Assembly: GCA_037447655.1 (NCBI GenBank) | Contig: JBBHKE010001791.1 | Location: 1 to 64,000, forward strand | Source: Zygnema cylindricum | Lineage: Eukaryota; Streptophyta; Zygnematophyceae; Zygnematales; Zygnemataceae | Reading direction: 5' to 3' | Length of the DNA: 64,000 nucleotides | In this document: positions 1-11,416 of the stretch, piece after piece | Position numbering within the stretch: the first letter of the stretch is position 1 | How the letters are laid out: each line of letters starts with the position of its first letter | The notes under the pieces: generated by a model | The model's database searches: none | Told to the model about the DNA's origin: nothing | Seen by the model: only the letters and a program-made list of their open reading frames with translations | Translations under genes and position numbers: made by a program

Positions 1-34
1 AGTTTACTTCACAGCAGATAAGGGTAGCCAAGGA

Positions 35-2925
35 ATGTTTAGGCTTAACTTGAGTAATGAAAAGAAGAATGCTTACTATGTTGGTGTTCCTAAGGTGATG
101 ATTTGGCATAAGCGGTTGGGGCATGTGAATTTTGATAGGTTGAGGGAAATGAAAAAGCTTGGGGTAGTAGATGGCATTCGGTTTGAGGATAATAAAATGA
201 TGGATGATTGTAGTGGTTGTGCTCAAGGTAAGGCTCAGAGACTTCCCTTTCCCAAAGCCGCCACATATAGAGGTGAGAAAGTGTTAGATTTGGTCCACAC
301 AGATATTTGGGGACCTGCAAAAGTACCTTCGGTTGGAGGTAAGAGGTTTATGATGACAATAACTGATGACTGGTCTAGATACTCTAGAGTCTACTTTCTG
401 AAAAAAAAGTCTGAAGCATCAACTTACTTCAAAGAATCTAAAGCTTGGAGTGAGAAGTTGCATGAAACCCCCATTAAGAGGATAAGGAGTGATAATGGGG
501 GGGAATATACCCCTAACGAGTTTGAGGAATATCTAAGAAATGTGGGAGTGCAGCACCAAAAAACTGTACCATATAAGCCGGAACAAAATGGGGTAGCTGA
601 GATGTTGAATCGAACATTAGGAGATAGTGTACGCAGTATGTTGGCAGACAAGAAAATAGGAAAGAGATTTTGGGCTGAAGCAATGAACTGTGCCAACTAC
701 ATTAAGAATAGAGTCCTTACCTCAGCTGTAAAGGGAGTGACACCTTATGAGAGTTGGGTTGGAAGGAAACCAGATATCTCACACCTTGAAGTATTCAGTA
801 GCCAAGTTTACAGTCTTGACACAGATAGGAAGAACTAGAAACTAGATGCTAAGGGAAAACCTGGATACTTTGTGGGATATGATGAGAATGTTAAGGGATA
901 TAGAGTTTATGACTTAGCAAAGAAAGATATAATTCTGGTCAAACACTTAGTTGTCATGGATGAAGGGAAGTCATTGACCCCTTCAAATATACAAAGAAGA
1001 TAAGAATCAGATTTGAGTCCGACAGTGAGGAGAACTTGGTCGTTCCCCGAAAGGGACATGAGTGAAACCGTGATTGCAGATTCAGGGGAGATCCGAGATA
1101 CAAGAGACTCACCGGAAACCTTGCATACTCCTATGGATTTCGAGGACATAGAAGCAGTGGGACCAGAACCGGCTTACATGGACAAGGGAGCCGATGAGAC
1201 AGTGAGAAGAAACCCAGACTTCCATCCATTCTAGCTTCGAAGTTTGAGGGAGGAAGGAGGAGCAACAAAAGGATACAGGAAAAACAGGTCACTCATAAGG
1301 TAATTAAGCTATCTCACCCAGATGAGCCTCAGTCTTACTCGGAGGCAGTTAATAGTCCAGAGAAAGAAAGATGGATTAGAGCCATAAATGATGAGATGGC
1401 TTCTATCATGGAAACAAATACTTGGGAATTTGCGGATTGTCCTCCAGACAGAAAACCTATTGGGTGTAAATGTGTATTTAAAATAAAACTGAACCCAGAT
1501 AATACCATTGAGAGATATAAGGCTCGATTGGTAGCAAAAGGGTTCACTCAAAAAGAGGGGATTAACTATGAGGAGACCTTTGCTCCAGTTGTTCGGTTCC
1601 CCTCAGTAAGGATTCTCCTCAGTTTGGCAACAGCGGATGACATGGAAATCCACCAGATGGACTTTAAGACAACTTTTCTTAATGGTGAGTTAGAGGAAGA
1701 AATTTTCATGAGGCAACTCGAGGGGTTCATGGAAGAATGAGAAGAGAGCAAAGTCTGCGGACTCATAAAATCATTATATGGACTGCTGCTGGCTCACCGA
1801 CAGTGGAATAAGAAACTAGATGAGTTTCTCACCAATCTGTGATATATCTGTATCAGCTCTGACCATTCTATCTATATGTTTGAAGATGAGTATGGTGTCA
1901 TTATTATTGCAATTATGGTGTCATTTTTATTGCAATTTATGTGGATGATCTGCTTGTGTTAAGTAAGTCTTTGGAGAATATCAATAGGCTAAAGAAAGAT
2001 CTTAGGGGCAGATTTGATATGAAGGATTTAGGGGAGGCAAAATATATTTTGGGGATCGAAATGGAGAGAGATAGGGGGAAGAAGATTATCAAACTTAACT
2101 CAGAAAGAAGCAATAGGTAATATGCTTGAGAAATTCCAGATGGAAAATGCTAACAGTTGTACCACTCCCATGGACTTGAAAAAAATAAGTGATGGGAGTG
2201 TAGAAGGAGGAGTGATGATCTTAGATGATCAGATGAGTCCAGAGGAGAGAGAGTTTATGAAGTCTATCCCTTATAGACAGGTCGTAGGAAGTTTAATTTA
2301 TTTTATGAACTGTACCAGGCCGGACATAGCGGCAGCAGTTGGAGTACTCAGTAGGAGTCTTAATGATCCTAGGAAGAGAGACTGGGAGGCAGCCAAGAGA
2401 GTCATGAGATATCTGGTTGGAACCAGAGAATTATGGTTGCATTTGGGAGGGGAGCACACTGATATCACCACTTGGAGTGATGCCAGTTATGGGGATGCAC
2501 CTATGAGAAGATGCACTTCTGGATATGTTTTGTATGTGGGGGAAGGAGCTTGTTGTTGGAGCAGTAAGCAACAAAAGGTGGTTGCTCAGTCTACTATGGA
2601 GGCTGAGTATATGGCGTCTTGTTCTGCTGTAAAAGAACTAATGTGGGTGAAGTCATTGTTGCAAGAACTGGGATATATGAAAGAGGGAGTGCATGAAATC
2701 TTTTGCGATAATCAAGCTGCAACCGCAATCGCGGCCAATCCAAAACACCATTTCAAAGCAAAACATATGGATATAAGATTAAGCTTCGTAGTAGAAAAAG
2801 TTGAAAATAAAATTTTAAATCTTGTGGTGAAATGGTGGCTGACATGATGACCAAACCCAAGCCCTCTCCTAAATTAAAATATTGTCGAAAGAAATGCGGA
2901 TTGAAAGAAAAAATAAAATTAGACT
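35..2925 (+). pseudogene. Ty1/copia retrotransposon pol, broken (integrase, reverse transcriptase, RNase H)
   Basis: Polyprotein of a copia-type LTR retrotransposon, cut by the window start. In order it shows: a gag-pre-integrase zinc motif (H-H-C-C, about 110-225); the integrase core with its three acidic residues (HTD near 300, SDNGGE near 490, NGVAE near 590); the reverse transcriptase from about 1309 (ARLVAKGFTQ, then the YVDD box at 1938-1949); and RNase H (WSDASYGD, EAEYMA, KHMDIR, 2470-2790). It is dead. There are in-frame stops at 836 (TAG), 1001 (TAA), 1738 (TGA) and about 1840 (TGA), a frameshift between 1235 and 1309, a 23-bp duplication just before YVDD, and further shifts near 2095 and 2826. 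The last frame ends near 2923 next to a purine tract and the 3' LTR, the normal copia order. The family call is secure; the breaks are read directly. Confidence 0.95.
1892..1937 (+). repeat. 23-bp tandem duplication that frameshifts the copia RT
   Basis: The 23-bp unit at 1892-1914 is repeated at 1915-1937 with one mismatch. It lies immediately before the codons of the YVDD catalytic box. Because 23 is not a multiple of three, the duplication moves YVDD from frame 1 to frame 3. Confidence 0.9.
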
Positions 2926-2940
2926 AGAAAATAAGGGGAG

Positions 2941-3136
2941 TGTTGAAATTCATAGATTTCTATAGTATTTTCTAGGTTTAAATAAGTTAGGAAAAGAAAA
3001 GGACAAACAGCATTTCTCCACCTCCTCTCTCTAGCCCCCATACTTGTTGTAGTCACTGAAGGATAGAGAGGGTGGTTGATCCATGGCTGCCTTAGTTCAG
3101 CAGGCAGTTATTTTTAGTAGGTTACTAAAAATAGTA
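2941..3136 (+). repeat. 3' LTR of the copia element (5' part)
   Basis: Begins with TGTTGAAATTC directly after the polypurine tract AAAATAAGGGGAG, the usual copia 3' LTR junction. The LTR contains a stem-loop (arms about 3016-3036 and 3061-3077) that recurs in two other LTR-like copies (7760-7945 and 10385-10545, both on the minus strand). The 3' end of the LTR is not certain. Related sequence seems to run on into a tRNA-like module at 3140-3222, so the LTR may be about 290 bp or longer. No second LTR is in the window. Confidence 0.7.
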
Positions 3137-3139
3137 CTG

Positions 3140-3222
3140 ACGAACCCGGGATTTGAACGCGATACCTTCGGTTTGTCAAGTTGGTCGATAGCGGTCAGCT
3201 TTATCCTACTAGACTAGGACCA
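3140..3222 (-). other. tRNA-like module, antisense to the copia element
   Basis: On the minus strand there is an A-box-like TAGTCTAGTAGG starting at 3216 and a B-box-like GCGTTCAAATCCC starting at 3160, 56 nt apart. The first box sits in a possible D-arm (TCC/GGA stem). It does not fold as a clean tRNA, so it is a tRNA relic, a SINE head, or part of the LTR. A similar module with the same spacing accompanies the LTR-like copy at 7760-7945. Confidence 0.55.
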
Positions 3223-3226
3223 ATGC

Positions 3227-4182
3227 TGAATGCTATAGACTGTGATAGATATATATACATTTAGAGTGTAAAAAATCCATTTAACTACAACTAGATACGG
3301 CGTGCATAGATACAGTTTTAGTACGACATCATTTCAGAATGAATACCTCGCATTTGTTCGACAGCGAAACAAACATCTCGCAAGTAATTATAACGGCTAC
3401 GATTACGTCTCATTACGAATCCGACGGCGCACGTCATCGCCGAAATCCCGGAATGGTCACCTTGGCGTTTTGTGACATGGCATGACCTGGAGCCACGTGG
3501 AAAGATGACATTCAGTCATAGGAATTCCGAGGAATGTACAGACAAGTAAAAAGCAGACACGCGTCCACTTAATAGCCTTGTCATACATAGGCCGTACAAA
3601 AGGTAAACCGGCAGTAGTACCTTTTGGTACAGTACAGTAATTTGATTGGTCCGTACTTCAGTAGATAGAAGTTATTAGAAGGAATCAGGACTTAGAAAAT
3701 TTTGGTAGGTAGTCACCTCTCCCTTTGAGAGTTTGTACAAATTGGCATTTTTTAGTGCCTCATAACTTATCGTCTGGTTGGCCGTTTTCAGTGATTCTTT
3801 TTGCTGCGGACTCAGGGGAGTCCAAGCTAAACAAGGGTGCACTCAAATTGTCAGTTTGCCTTCTAGGGCAGAAGTGGTCGTGGCTTAAAGTGGGTTAGTT
3901 AAATACTATCTAGAGGGTTCTTGTATTCTGTAGTCCAATGGAGGACACAGAATTGCAGACTCTTGGGTGAACGAGGAGGATCTGCATTCTCCTGAGTTGC
4001 TGCGCCGGTTTTAGATGAGTGGGGACACTCAACTTCATCGGAGGGGCAATCGCAGCGGCCGCGGCAAAGGATCGAATCGCAGGGTCGCAACCATCGCAAT
4101 TATATTAGGAACGCGGCGAAGAAACGCAACAACGCAGTGACCTCACTTCTGCGATACAGCAGCGCAGCTACCGCAGCGCAGC
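3227..4182. other. No gene seen; leader-like sequence before the next element
   Basis: No supported coding sequence. The last 100 bp before 4183 are rich in GCAGCG-type short repeats (for example the stretch at 4140-4180). The same low-complexity style returns at 5890-6010, which suggests this stretch belongs to the 5' side of the element carrying the gag-like gene. No clean LTR pair could be aligned by eye. Confidence 0.4.
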
Positions 4183-5794
4183 ATGGATACGGTACCATCA
4201 GAGGAACGCAGCGCCACGGCTGGGCTGACAGGAAAGCGCAACGGCGCAATCGTGTTTCACCACATTAGTGACAACGAACCCTCGGTTTCGCCGCAGCAGC
4301 GCTGTTTTATAATTGTTGGACGCTGCGATACCCTCGCACACTGCGACGCTTCACAAAGTCCAAACGTGAAACCCTCAACCCTCTATAATAAAGCCGCCAT
4401 CCGCCCTCGCGCCCAGCCTAGTCCAAGCAGCTTAGAGAGTGCTTCACTCTGCACAGCCAGCTTACCCTCCCTTCTCGCATTATCGAAATTATCCGACGCC
4501 ACAACGTCCATGGCATCGTCGTCTTCTCCACCGCCAAAAAGACGGAGATTGGTACGCGTAGGGCGAGAAGATGAACCCCACCCGGATAGATTGTTAGAGG
4601 CGGCAGAGGCCATGGTAGAGGAAGACAGGAGGAGGGAGGTAGAGGTAGTCCCTGAATCAGAGGAGACAACTAGTTATGGGGCAGGCCCAGCGGAGACCAA
4701 CGGAGGAGAGGGGTCAGAAAATTCATAAGACCCCGAGTACAACCCAATGCAGGAAGGGGATCAGGAGGATGAGGAAGACCATGTGATTTCGGATGCGGAG
4801 GAGCCGGAACGGGAACCGACACCCCCGCAAATTGAGGAGCGCGCCTCTGACCTGGAGGTAATGAGGGACCCTAATAAGGAGAGCACCGCGGACGAGCAGT
4901 CCTCGGAAAGCTCGGAGAAGAAGGCGTAAGCATAATACCCTAGTGATGACGAGGTATTTCTCCTCGGAAGGGAAATAGGGGACACGGACAGGGAAAGCGA
5001 GCACGAGGAAGAAAATCCCCGATTGTCTCTTTCCATCTCCCATGGACACTCGGCATCCAAATCCTACTTTCAGTTTCGCCAAGCGCTTGTACTGGGACCC
5101 TTCGGAGTGGCCTACAACGTGGCGCACAGGAAAACTTGGGGACCCTATCTATATCCCCGCCGACGTGCCGTCACACCCAGCCTGGAATTTCATGAGGACG
5201 AAGGACCTGGGGAACAACCATAAGGGTTATGTACAACTAAACCCTCGTGCCCTGCCATTCGTGGAGGTAGTCGAAGAGAACTACCGGTACAGGGTGCACG
5301 TTCACGGGTTACTCTGCCGTTACCACCCAAGGGATGTTCGTCTGCATGACATCATCTCCCGGGCGGAGGTTACACCCGAGGTACGGGCACTCAAGTTGGC
5401 CCGGAAGAACGCTCTGCAGCGGGCTCGAGCCGCCAGGAAACAGATCTCCTTCAAATTAAGGAAAGTACCACGGTGGTAACCGGCAGAGGGGGTGGCGGAG
5501 GGAGAACATCAAGCCGAGGAACCTGAATCTCCACAATCTCCTACACCAGAAGGATCTGTACCGGCGATCGCCCCGGCGCAACCCGAGGCAACAGCGGAGG
5601 CACCGGAGGAAGGGGAGGACCGGGTTCGGGAGCGAATCACTCGGAGGCGCCTGGCAGCGGCGGACCATCATATTGCGCTGCTGGAGACACGTTGCGAGCA
5701 GCTCCAGAATCAACTTGACACCCTACGACAGGAATTCGAGGAGTACAGTGAGGAAACATACGGCATGCTCCGGAAATTACAGTACCCTGAGTGA
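4183..5794 (+). pseudogene. Broken gag-like gene of an unidentified retroelement
   Basis: Three collinear stretches look like one decayed gene. 4183-4929 (frame 1, stops at 4726 and 4927) encodes an acidic, Glu-rich N-terminal part with a basic patch (PPPKRRRLVRVG). Between about 4930 and 5042 the frame shifts, and 5042-5479 (frame 2) encodes a globular region (RLYWDPSEWPTTW ... GYVQLNPRALPFVEVVEENY). After a stop, 5492-5794 (frame 2) encodes a Pro/Glu-rich linker and a predicted coiled coil (HHIALLETRCEQLQNQLDTL). No protease, RT or integrase follows before 6200, so the element is non-autonomous or internally deleted. I recognise no named domain; gag is inferred from layout and composition. 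Confidence 0.5.
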
Positions 5795-6299
5795 GCAAAG
5801 TTTAGCGGGACGCTGAATCCTCAGTGGGAGGCACTGTAACAGGGTTACAAGGTTGAGTACTTAGTGCCTAGAAAGTAGGCTGCTATAGTTGCGGTTGCAG
5901 AGCAGCGCATCTGCGATTCTAGATTAGTGCAACATAGCAGCATAGCAACTTAGTAGAATAACGTAGCGTAGCATAGCAACACTGCATAGCAGTATAGCAA
6001 CGCCACGGAAAGTAGATTTTACCGTATAGTTCTAGAAGAATATTGTGGATAGATCTCGGTTGACCGCGAAGGTCCATATGTACATTTGTACAGTATTGGG
6101 TTGACTAGCAGCTAGTTTAAATAGTGAGACAGACGTAGTACGAGACAGACTCTTTTGAGTAGACCTACGCAGCGAGCGCCGAATTTTGTTATCCTCTCTT
6201 GAGTAATAAAGCGCAATCTTGTCTGTTATTGTTGTGTGCGCCTGCTGTTGCTACGGGAAGATCTTTGGAGCTTTCCGCTGTGCATGGTGGTGTATTGCT
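5795..6299 (+). repeat. Probable 3' region/LTR of the gag-like element
   Basis: A non-coding stretch after the gag-like gene. It contains degenerate CATAGCAACGTAGC-type repeats (5890-6010) and a late T/A-rich part that ends with a possible polyadenylation signal (AATAAAG at about 6206). That is the usual layout of an LTR R region. The boundary with the minus-strand copia gag fragment that follows is not clear. Confidence 0.4.
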
Positions 6300-6887
6300 G
6301 TGCCTATAATCTTTGTCCCTTTTACAATGCTCATTGCAAAAATCTAACATATTCCCTCCTTTGTATACGTACTCTTTAACTTTCTGATCAGCCAACTGTT
6401 GTTTCTGAATTGTACCACTTCGGTACATCTCTATGAGAGCCATCCAAAGATCGGATGCCCTTTCTACCTGCAAATGAGGACATGCAATTGCTTGAGTAAA
6501 GTGGAGGAGGATGAAGTGCTTTGTCGCCAAATTGTTTAAGTCCCAGGTATCATTATCATTCTCCTCGTTCCTCGGAATAGGTGACATGAATGCCGAATCA
6601 GTTGCTATTGGTGTGGTTGTCTCCTTCTCCTTTCCTTTGTCCACCACCTCTCCTTCTTTTGTCTCCTCCGTTGAAGATGGATCTGCATCTCTAGTGAATC
6701 TTCCTCTTGTAAACACTAGAGGTATCCCAAGACTGGATGGACGCCTAACCCGTCCACTCACTATTCCCCAAAACCATTTCTCACGTAGAGCTCGTGTCAT
6801 CATACTTTCCCAGTATATGAAGCCAGCTCGATTGAATATGGGCACCCTAGATAGTGGGCTCATAACTTGCAACTCATAGACCTCCAT
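6300..6887 (-). pseudogene. Truncated Ty1/copia gag
   Basis: A minus-strand reading frame starting at ATG 6887 resembles the N-terminal half of copia gag. It has a Trp-containing opening (GFIYWESMMTRALREKWFW), a Thr/Ser/Glu-rich insert, and the segment with ASDLWMALIEMY and DFCNEHCKRD typical of the gag core. It lacks the zinc knuckle and the rest of gag. After about 6310 the frame runs into unrelated sequence. About 215 bp of its middle (6545-6770) recur at about 88% identity inside the minisatellite at 41907-42140. Confidence 0.65.
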
Positions 6888-7625
6888 AGGACCTCAGAGT
6901 AAGCAGCTCACACGAAGCTTGTAGGATAACCCTGACCCCTTTGTGTGTCAGCAAGAATACCTGCCACCCTTAGAGACAAAAACTTTGACCGCCTTCTTTT
7001 TTGTAAAGGCAAGACTCTCTTGAGTTGATAGCAAAAAGAATCTCTGAATTTGCTCCCCTGAGCAGTAACTTAGGGAGGGTCAAAGTTGACCTTTTGTACA
7101 GAAGCTCTCTGGGAGAGAGGGTCCTATCTACCGATTTTTCTAAGTCCTATCTCTCTAAAAAACTTTATCTACTGGTGTATAGCACCAATCATATTACACT
7201 ACCGTACACAAAAGTACAGGTGCCGGTGTACTTTATGTACGGATATTGTACGACATGGCCTATAGGTCGACACATGTCACATCCGGATTCGGTCCCGTAA
7301 TTCCCGGAGATGCCGCAATCCAACGTAATCGTGCCACATGTCATCTAATATGGCAATGACCACAAATCGTCGAGAATCTCTTCCACGATCTTGGCTTTCT
7401 TTTCGGCCGTCCGATTGAATGCAGATTTTAATCGTAGCCGTCATAAATGCTTGTGCGGTATTTGTTTCTTAAAAGAAACCAAATGCGCGGTACTTGTTTC
7501 TTGTTCATACCAAAATCCGTACGTTTACATAACGGGATCTATGTAACCGTAAAAATCCGTCGTTAAACAAATTTTCCTACGTGTTAACATTTAAATAAAT
7601 ATCAATCCCCACAAAATGTATCATA
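6888..7625. other. No gene seen
   Basis: About 740 bp with short unsupported reading frames only. The first part is presumably the upstream leader of the minus-strand gag fragment. I looked for a copia primer-binding site complementary to initiator Met-tRNA here and found none convincing. Confidence 0.4.
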
Positions 7626-7707
7626 ACCTTTAGACTTAACGGTTAAGGCTATCGGCTACCGGCGTTCTAACGGTAGGCAGGTACTAGGATCAAATCCTGT
7701 TACCAAC
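7626..7707 (+). other. tRNA-like module beside an LTR-like repeat
   Basis: The A-box-like TTAGACTTAACGG starts at 7630 and the B-box-like GGATCAAATCC at 7687, 57 nt apart. Three arms can be drawn: a D-like stem CCTT/AAGG, an anticodon-like stem CTACCG/CGGTAG with a nine-base loop, and a T-like stem AGGA/TCCT. It is not a clean canonical tRNA. It sits in the same relative place and orientation to the LTR-like copy at 7760-7945 as the 3140-3222 module does to its LTR. Confidence 0.55.
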
Positions 7708-7759
7708 ATACTCCTTTTAGTAAATAAACCTTCCTATTTGTAAATTAACTAATCTATTT

Positions 7760-7945
7760 CACGTAAACCTTTGGATAGCCTAGGTAGCCATGGCTCTAGC
7801 TTCCTCTCCAACTTCTCAGTGACTGCAACAAGTGTGTGAGTTGGAGAGAGAAGTTAGAGGCAGATTGCCTCGGCTTCTTTCTATATTCCAATTTAGACCT
7901 AGAAAATATTAAAATAACCATCGATTTCTACAAGAACCTGCCCAC
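7760..7945 (-). repeat. Diverged LTR-like copy with conserved stem-loop
   Basis: The reverse complement aligns by eye with the 3' LTR starting at 2941: the ATTTTCTAGG(T)CTAAAT block, a CCATGGCT block and the loop CAGTGACTGCAACAAGT. The stem-loop is striking: arms 7794-7813 and 7839-7859 pair almost completely (one G-U, one bulge) around a 25-nt loop. No pol remains nearby, so this is a solo or remnant LTR, or a SINE-like element headed by the adjacent tRNA-like module. Confidence 0.65.
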
Positions 7946-8209
7946 TAAGAAATCCTCTAAACCTAACTCAAATATCGCGTATCAGACGTAACTCTTGTTC
8001 CCATACTTTGTTCCTTTCCTCCTCTAATGCTTCCCAATCTAATGCAACCGGCACAACCATTATTGTAGCCCCGCCTTGAGACTTCAGCTTTTTAACCAAT
8101 TGTTAAACACAGCTCAATACCCTTGTTAGATCTACAACGTCCACCCTGACGCCTCAGGATCTGTTGGTTCTTCTCGCCATAGCCCTCCGGGAGGGTGAAC
8201 AGGCGGAGG

Positions 8210-9400
8210 TTAAGGAGAGGGTTCCTCCATGCCGGTACCCGGAGCCTCAGGATTTGTGGGTTCGGATTGCCAAAATCCTCCGGAAGGGTGAACTTGCACT
8301 GCTGCTGGAGAAGGTCCCCTGGTTGAGGCTGACACAAGAGGTGGAGATGTTTCCTCCTTGGGAATAGGATCGAATCTCGCCTTGCTGTCACGATGGTCAA
8401 ACCTCTTGCTTTGTCCTTCTCCTTGACGGGACCGAGAGGTGGCTCGGCCCCGTGAGGGTCTGCTGGTACCAGTGTCTTGAGAGAACGATTGCTGAGGGTG
8501 GGAAATTGGAGTCCTCCGGGGTCGGTACGGTACGAACTGGGAAGAACTGCTCTCAGGGCAGCTGCTCAAAATCTCAACTACCCCTCCTACCGGTCGAACC
8601 ACACATGCTCGATCAGTCCGGGCCACTTTTTGCACCAACTCTTTCTTCACCTTCAACTCATGGAGGTCGTGAAGAGCAAGGAGTTCCTCCGGTCCAGTAC
8701 GATGAGGATTTGCCAATACCACAAGGTCAATCAGAATCTCGACCCTGGGGATCTAGAATCGGGTGTGGAAACCCATTTTGGGAAGATGGTCCGGAACTGG
8801 TTCCCTATAGGCCAACCTCTTTTGCTTGGAAGTGGGAGACAATTTCCTTTTTCCCTCAACTTGAGCTCGTGCTGCCTCGGCCAAAGAGGGGAATTGCTTT
8901 GGTGTGAGGACTGGTGGAGGCGGAGGAGCGACTTCCTCGACTGGTTTCGTAGGTGGTGAATCAAACCTGGGGGGCTCTTAGACTGCTTCCTCGGGCATGT
9001 GACAATCCCCTCCCGGAGCGAAATCTCCTGAACTATCTCTCTCCTCGGACCGAATGCCTGATGTTCTTTTTTCTTGAGCCTCTCTTCCCTCCATGGGATG
9101 ATGGAAACTAGAAAGAGGGAAAAGAATAGAAAATGGAAACCCTAACTCTTCCACAAGAGAGATCCCCAAGTCAACACAAAAAGCTCCTATCCCCTCTAAT
9201 CCAAGACGACAGGTTACTTTTTGAGTATTGTATTTATCCGCTATAAGTCTAACAAATGCTCCCTCAAAACCCACTGTTTTGTACAAAAGATTTTGGCAGC
9301 CTGCTCCGGCTGAAACAAACCCGAAACTCACAAGGGATTGCCAAAGAGGCAACAAAGGAACTTGCACGCAGAAATAAGGGAAAATAAAAATAAATGGTTG
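8210..9400 (-). pseudogene. Retroelement ORF1/gag-like pseudogene
   Basis: A single minus-strand frame runs from about 9400 down to 8210 and is broken by stops at 8978-8980 and near 8758. The first part (QVPLLPLWQSLVSFGF ... GAFCVDLGISLVEELGF) resembles the N-terminal domain of plant LINE ORF1 (DUF4283-like). The second part is Pro/Ser/Arg-rich with basic tracts (RGRATSRSRQGEGQSKR), as is common after that domain. No zinc knuckle or RT is attached. The assignment to a LINE ORF1 is tentative, but the long shared frame across two stops supports a decayed gene. Confidence 0.5.
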
Positions 9401-10384
9401 TTCTTAGATTTAACAATATCACCTTGCCCCAGAGAAATAAAAATAGAGATAGAATTCATAATAACAGCAAAGTGAGCTCAACATACCCCGAAGTGCTACG
9501 CTGACAACAAGAGAGAACGGAATTTCTCCCGATGACACCGAAACAGGTAAGGTCCTCCTTCACTCCTCAGTTTTCACAACCCGGAACCGACAAGACCATT
9601 TTTCGTGTCTGATAACAACAAGTCCAAATCGCCCAAAAGGGAAGATAGAGCCAACCACCTAACCGAACTAAGATCTCAGCAATCACATACAAAACAAAAG
9701 TTCTCCAAAAGGATGTTCGTTGGATTTTCTGGGGTTTTTCTCGAAGACAGTACTGAAAAAGCAACCTGTCTCCTTCGGCCCAAAGTGCCTTATACAACCA
9801 ATTTTTGTCCAGTTTCAGGTCTAAAAGTCAAAGGCAATACAAGGAGCCAATGAACGGAAAGAAAATGCTATTGAACTGACATAAGAATAATTAAGCCGTG
9901 CTACACCTAGGGCAAAAAGTCATACTTTTGACTGCGGCTAGATCCGCTGCTGAAAGTCAAAATTTGTTCCACTATTATAAGACAAAGTACTGAAAATGAC
10001 GCAGAAACGCCAAACTTTGGCTTGATGTAATTAATAGATTGAGAGTCAGTTAAACCTGAGCTTAATTCCTACTGACCTTTAACAGCCTAATCTAGATGAA
10101 ACTCCGAAAACGTATGTGGCGTTCCACAATGTACCCCCCACTAGGGCTGGTGGGAACAAGTTGCATGTAACAGAATTGTAATCTTTAAAGTGGAATAACT
10201 TGGTCGTTTGGCCTCCGTTAGGCGCAAAACAAAGTGCTTTCCGCTCAATTTACGAAATTCTAAAATCTTGTGTAGTTTTGTGTGCTCCCTCCTCTGTACT
10301 ATGATGACCGTACGGGGTAGAAAAGTTCCCTAAATTCTTGGGTGAATAAAGGTGTGCCACAAACGCACACAAGCTTGACAGTCA
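9401..10384. other. No gene seen
   Basis: About 1 kb without a supported reading frame. A short hairpin-forming run lies near 10134-10152 (CCCCCCACT ... GGTGGG). Nothing else is recognised. Confidence 0.4.
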
Positions 10385-10545
10385 CTCTAGACAGCTTAGG
10401 CAGCCCTGACTCTAGCTCCCTCTCCGGCCTTTTATGACTAAAATAAGTGTGGGGGCTTGGAGAAGGGAGTTAGAGGCAGACTACCTCTGCCTTTTTCCTG
10501 TCCTAATACAGACCGAGAAAATACACAAATCTCAACATAGAGCAC
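10385..10545 (-). repeat. Third LTR-like copy with the same stem-loop
   Basis: The reverse complement begins TGTTGAGATTTG and continues with TATTTTCTCGGTCTG, matching the start of the copia LTR at 2941. The stem-loop is again present (arms 10410-10429 and 10454-10475, one bulge, two G-U pairs) with a related loop (TATGACTAAAATAAGTG). Several stem bases differ from the other copies while pairing is kept. No tRNA-like module is visible beside this copy. Confidence 0.6.
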
Positions 10546-10648
10546 CGGATTCTAATCGACCGTTGAACGGGTTTCAAAAAGAAATCGATGAAGTAATCAT
10601 TAAAGGTTAAATCATTTTTACGGTTGAACGGATTTTAAAGAAAGATTA

Positions 10649-11385
10649 GTGTAATGTTCTATCAAGTGAAAAGTGAGGAAGTTTATAGAACTCCGCGACT
10701 CTCCGTACCAAATCGTATCGCCTGTTTTGTTATTATATGAAAAATAACATTACAAAGAATCTTGCCAATATTCTCCGAAAGTTTTGGAGGTAATACTGGT
10801 CGTCGGATATTCATCTGCGAGGAGTTCGCTTGAATTTTTTCTGTAACTGTCAACCCACGTCAAGGAGGTGGGTTGGCAGATGCAGAAAAAAAAAATCGTG
10901 ATAACCTGGACGATTAAGCTACGTGTCATGATGTAAAACCAACAAAAAATCTTAAGATTTGCACATGACACGCGCTTTCACAAATACAACCGAAAATAAA
11001 AATGTAATTTCGTAACATTCCTTCATCACGCTATTTTTGGTAACTTTTGTTCGTCACACTATTTCTCTCAAAGGACTTTCGATATGTTTGAAAATATAAA
11101 CCCTAAAAAATAAGCTGGCATACAGACTGGCGTCTGCAAAAAGTATAAAAGTTATGTCGTATGATTACTTCGTACGCAGGTACATGGTACGAAAGTGAAG
11201 ATTTGAAGTTAAGTTTTTGGGTGCTAAAAATCTGAAAAATGTTCAATATCGCATCGTAGCTTGCGTGGCGCCTGTAAATTTAGAACACGTGGCTTACAAA
11301 CTCTTCGTGATGGAACATCAACTCAATCGACCCGGTCTGTAGAGTTGGTTGTACAATTACAGAAACGTTTGATGGAACTTCACCC
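10649..11385 (+). mobile_element. TTA-flanked MITE (Harbinger/Tourist-like), left copy
   Basis: 737 bp flanked by TTA on both sides (10646-10648 and 11386-11388). Its ends are inverted: GTGTAATGTTCTATCA at the left, TGATGGAACTTCACCC at the right. It matches, in reverse orientation, the 745-bp element at 12133-12877 over its whole length. There is no transposase frame. A three-base TTA duplication and GG-starting inverted ends fit the PIF/Harbinger superfamily; that superfamily is inferred, not shown by a transposase. Confidence 0.75.
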
Positions 11386-11416
11386 TTAGTAAGTTATAAA
11401 CGATGTAATGAGAATA

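Noticed and set aside
3140-3222. A functional tRNA gene
   Set aside because: Box spacing is tRNA-like but the acceptor stem and anticodon arm do not form properly.
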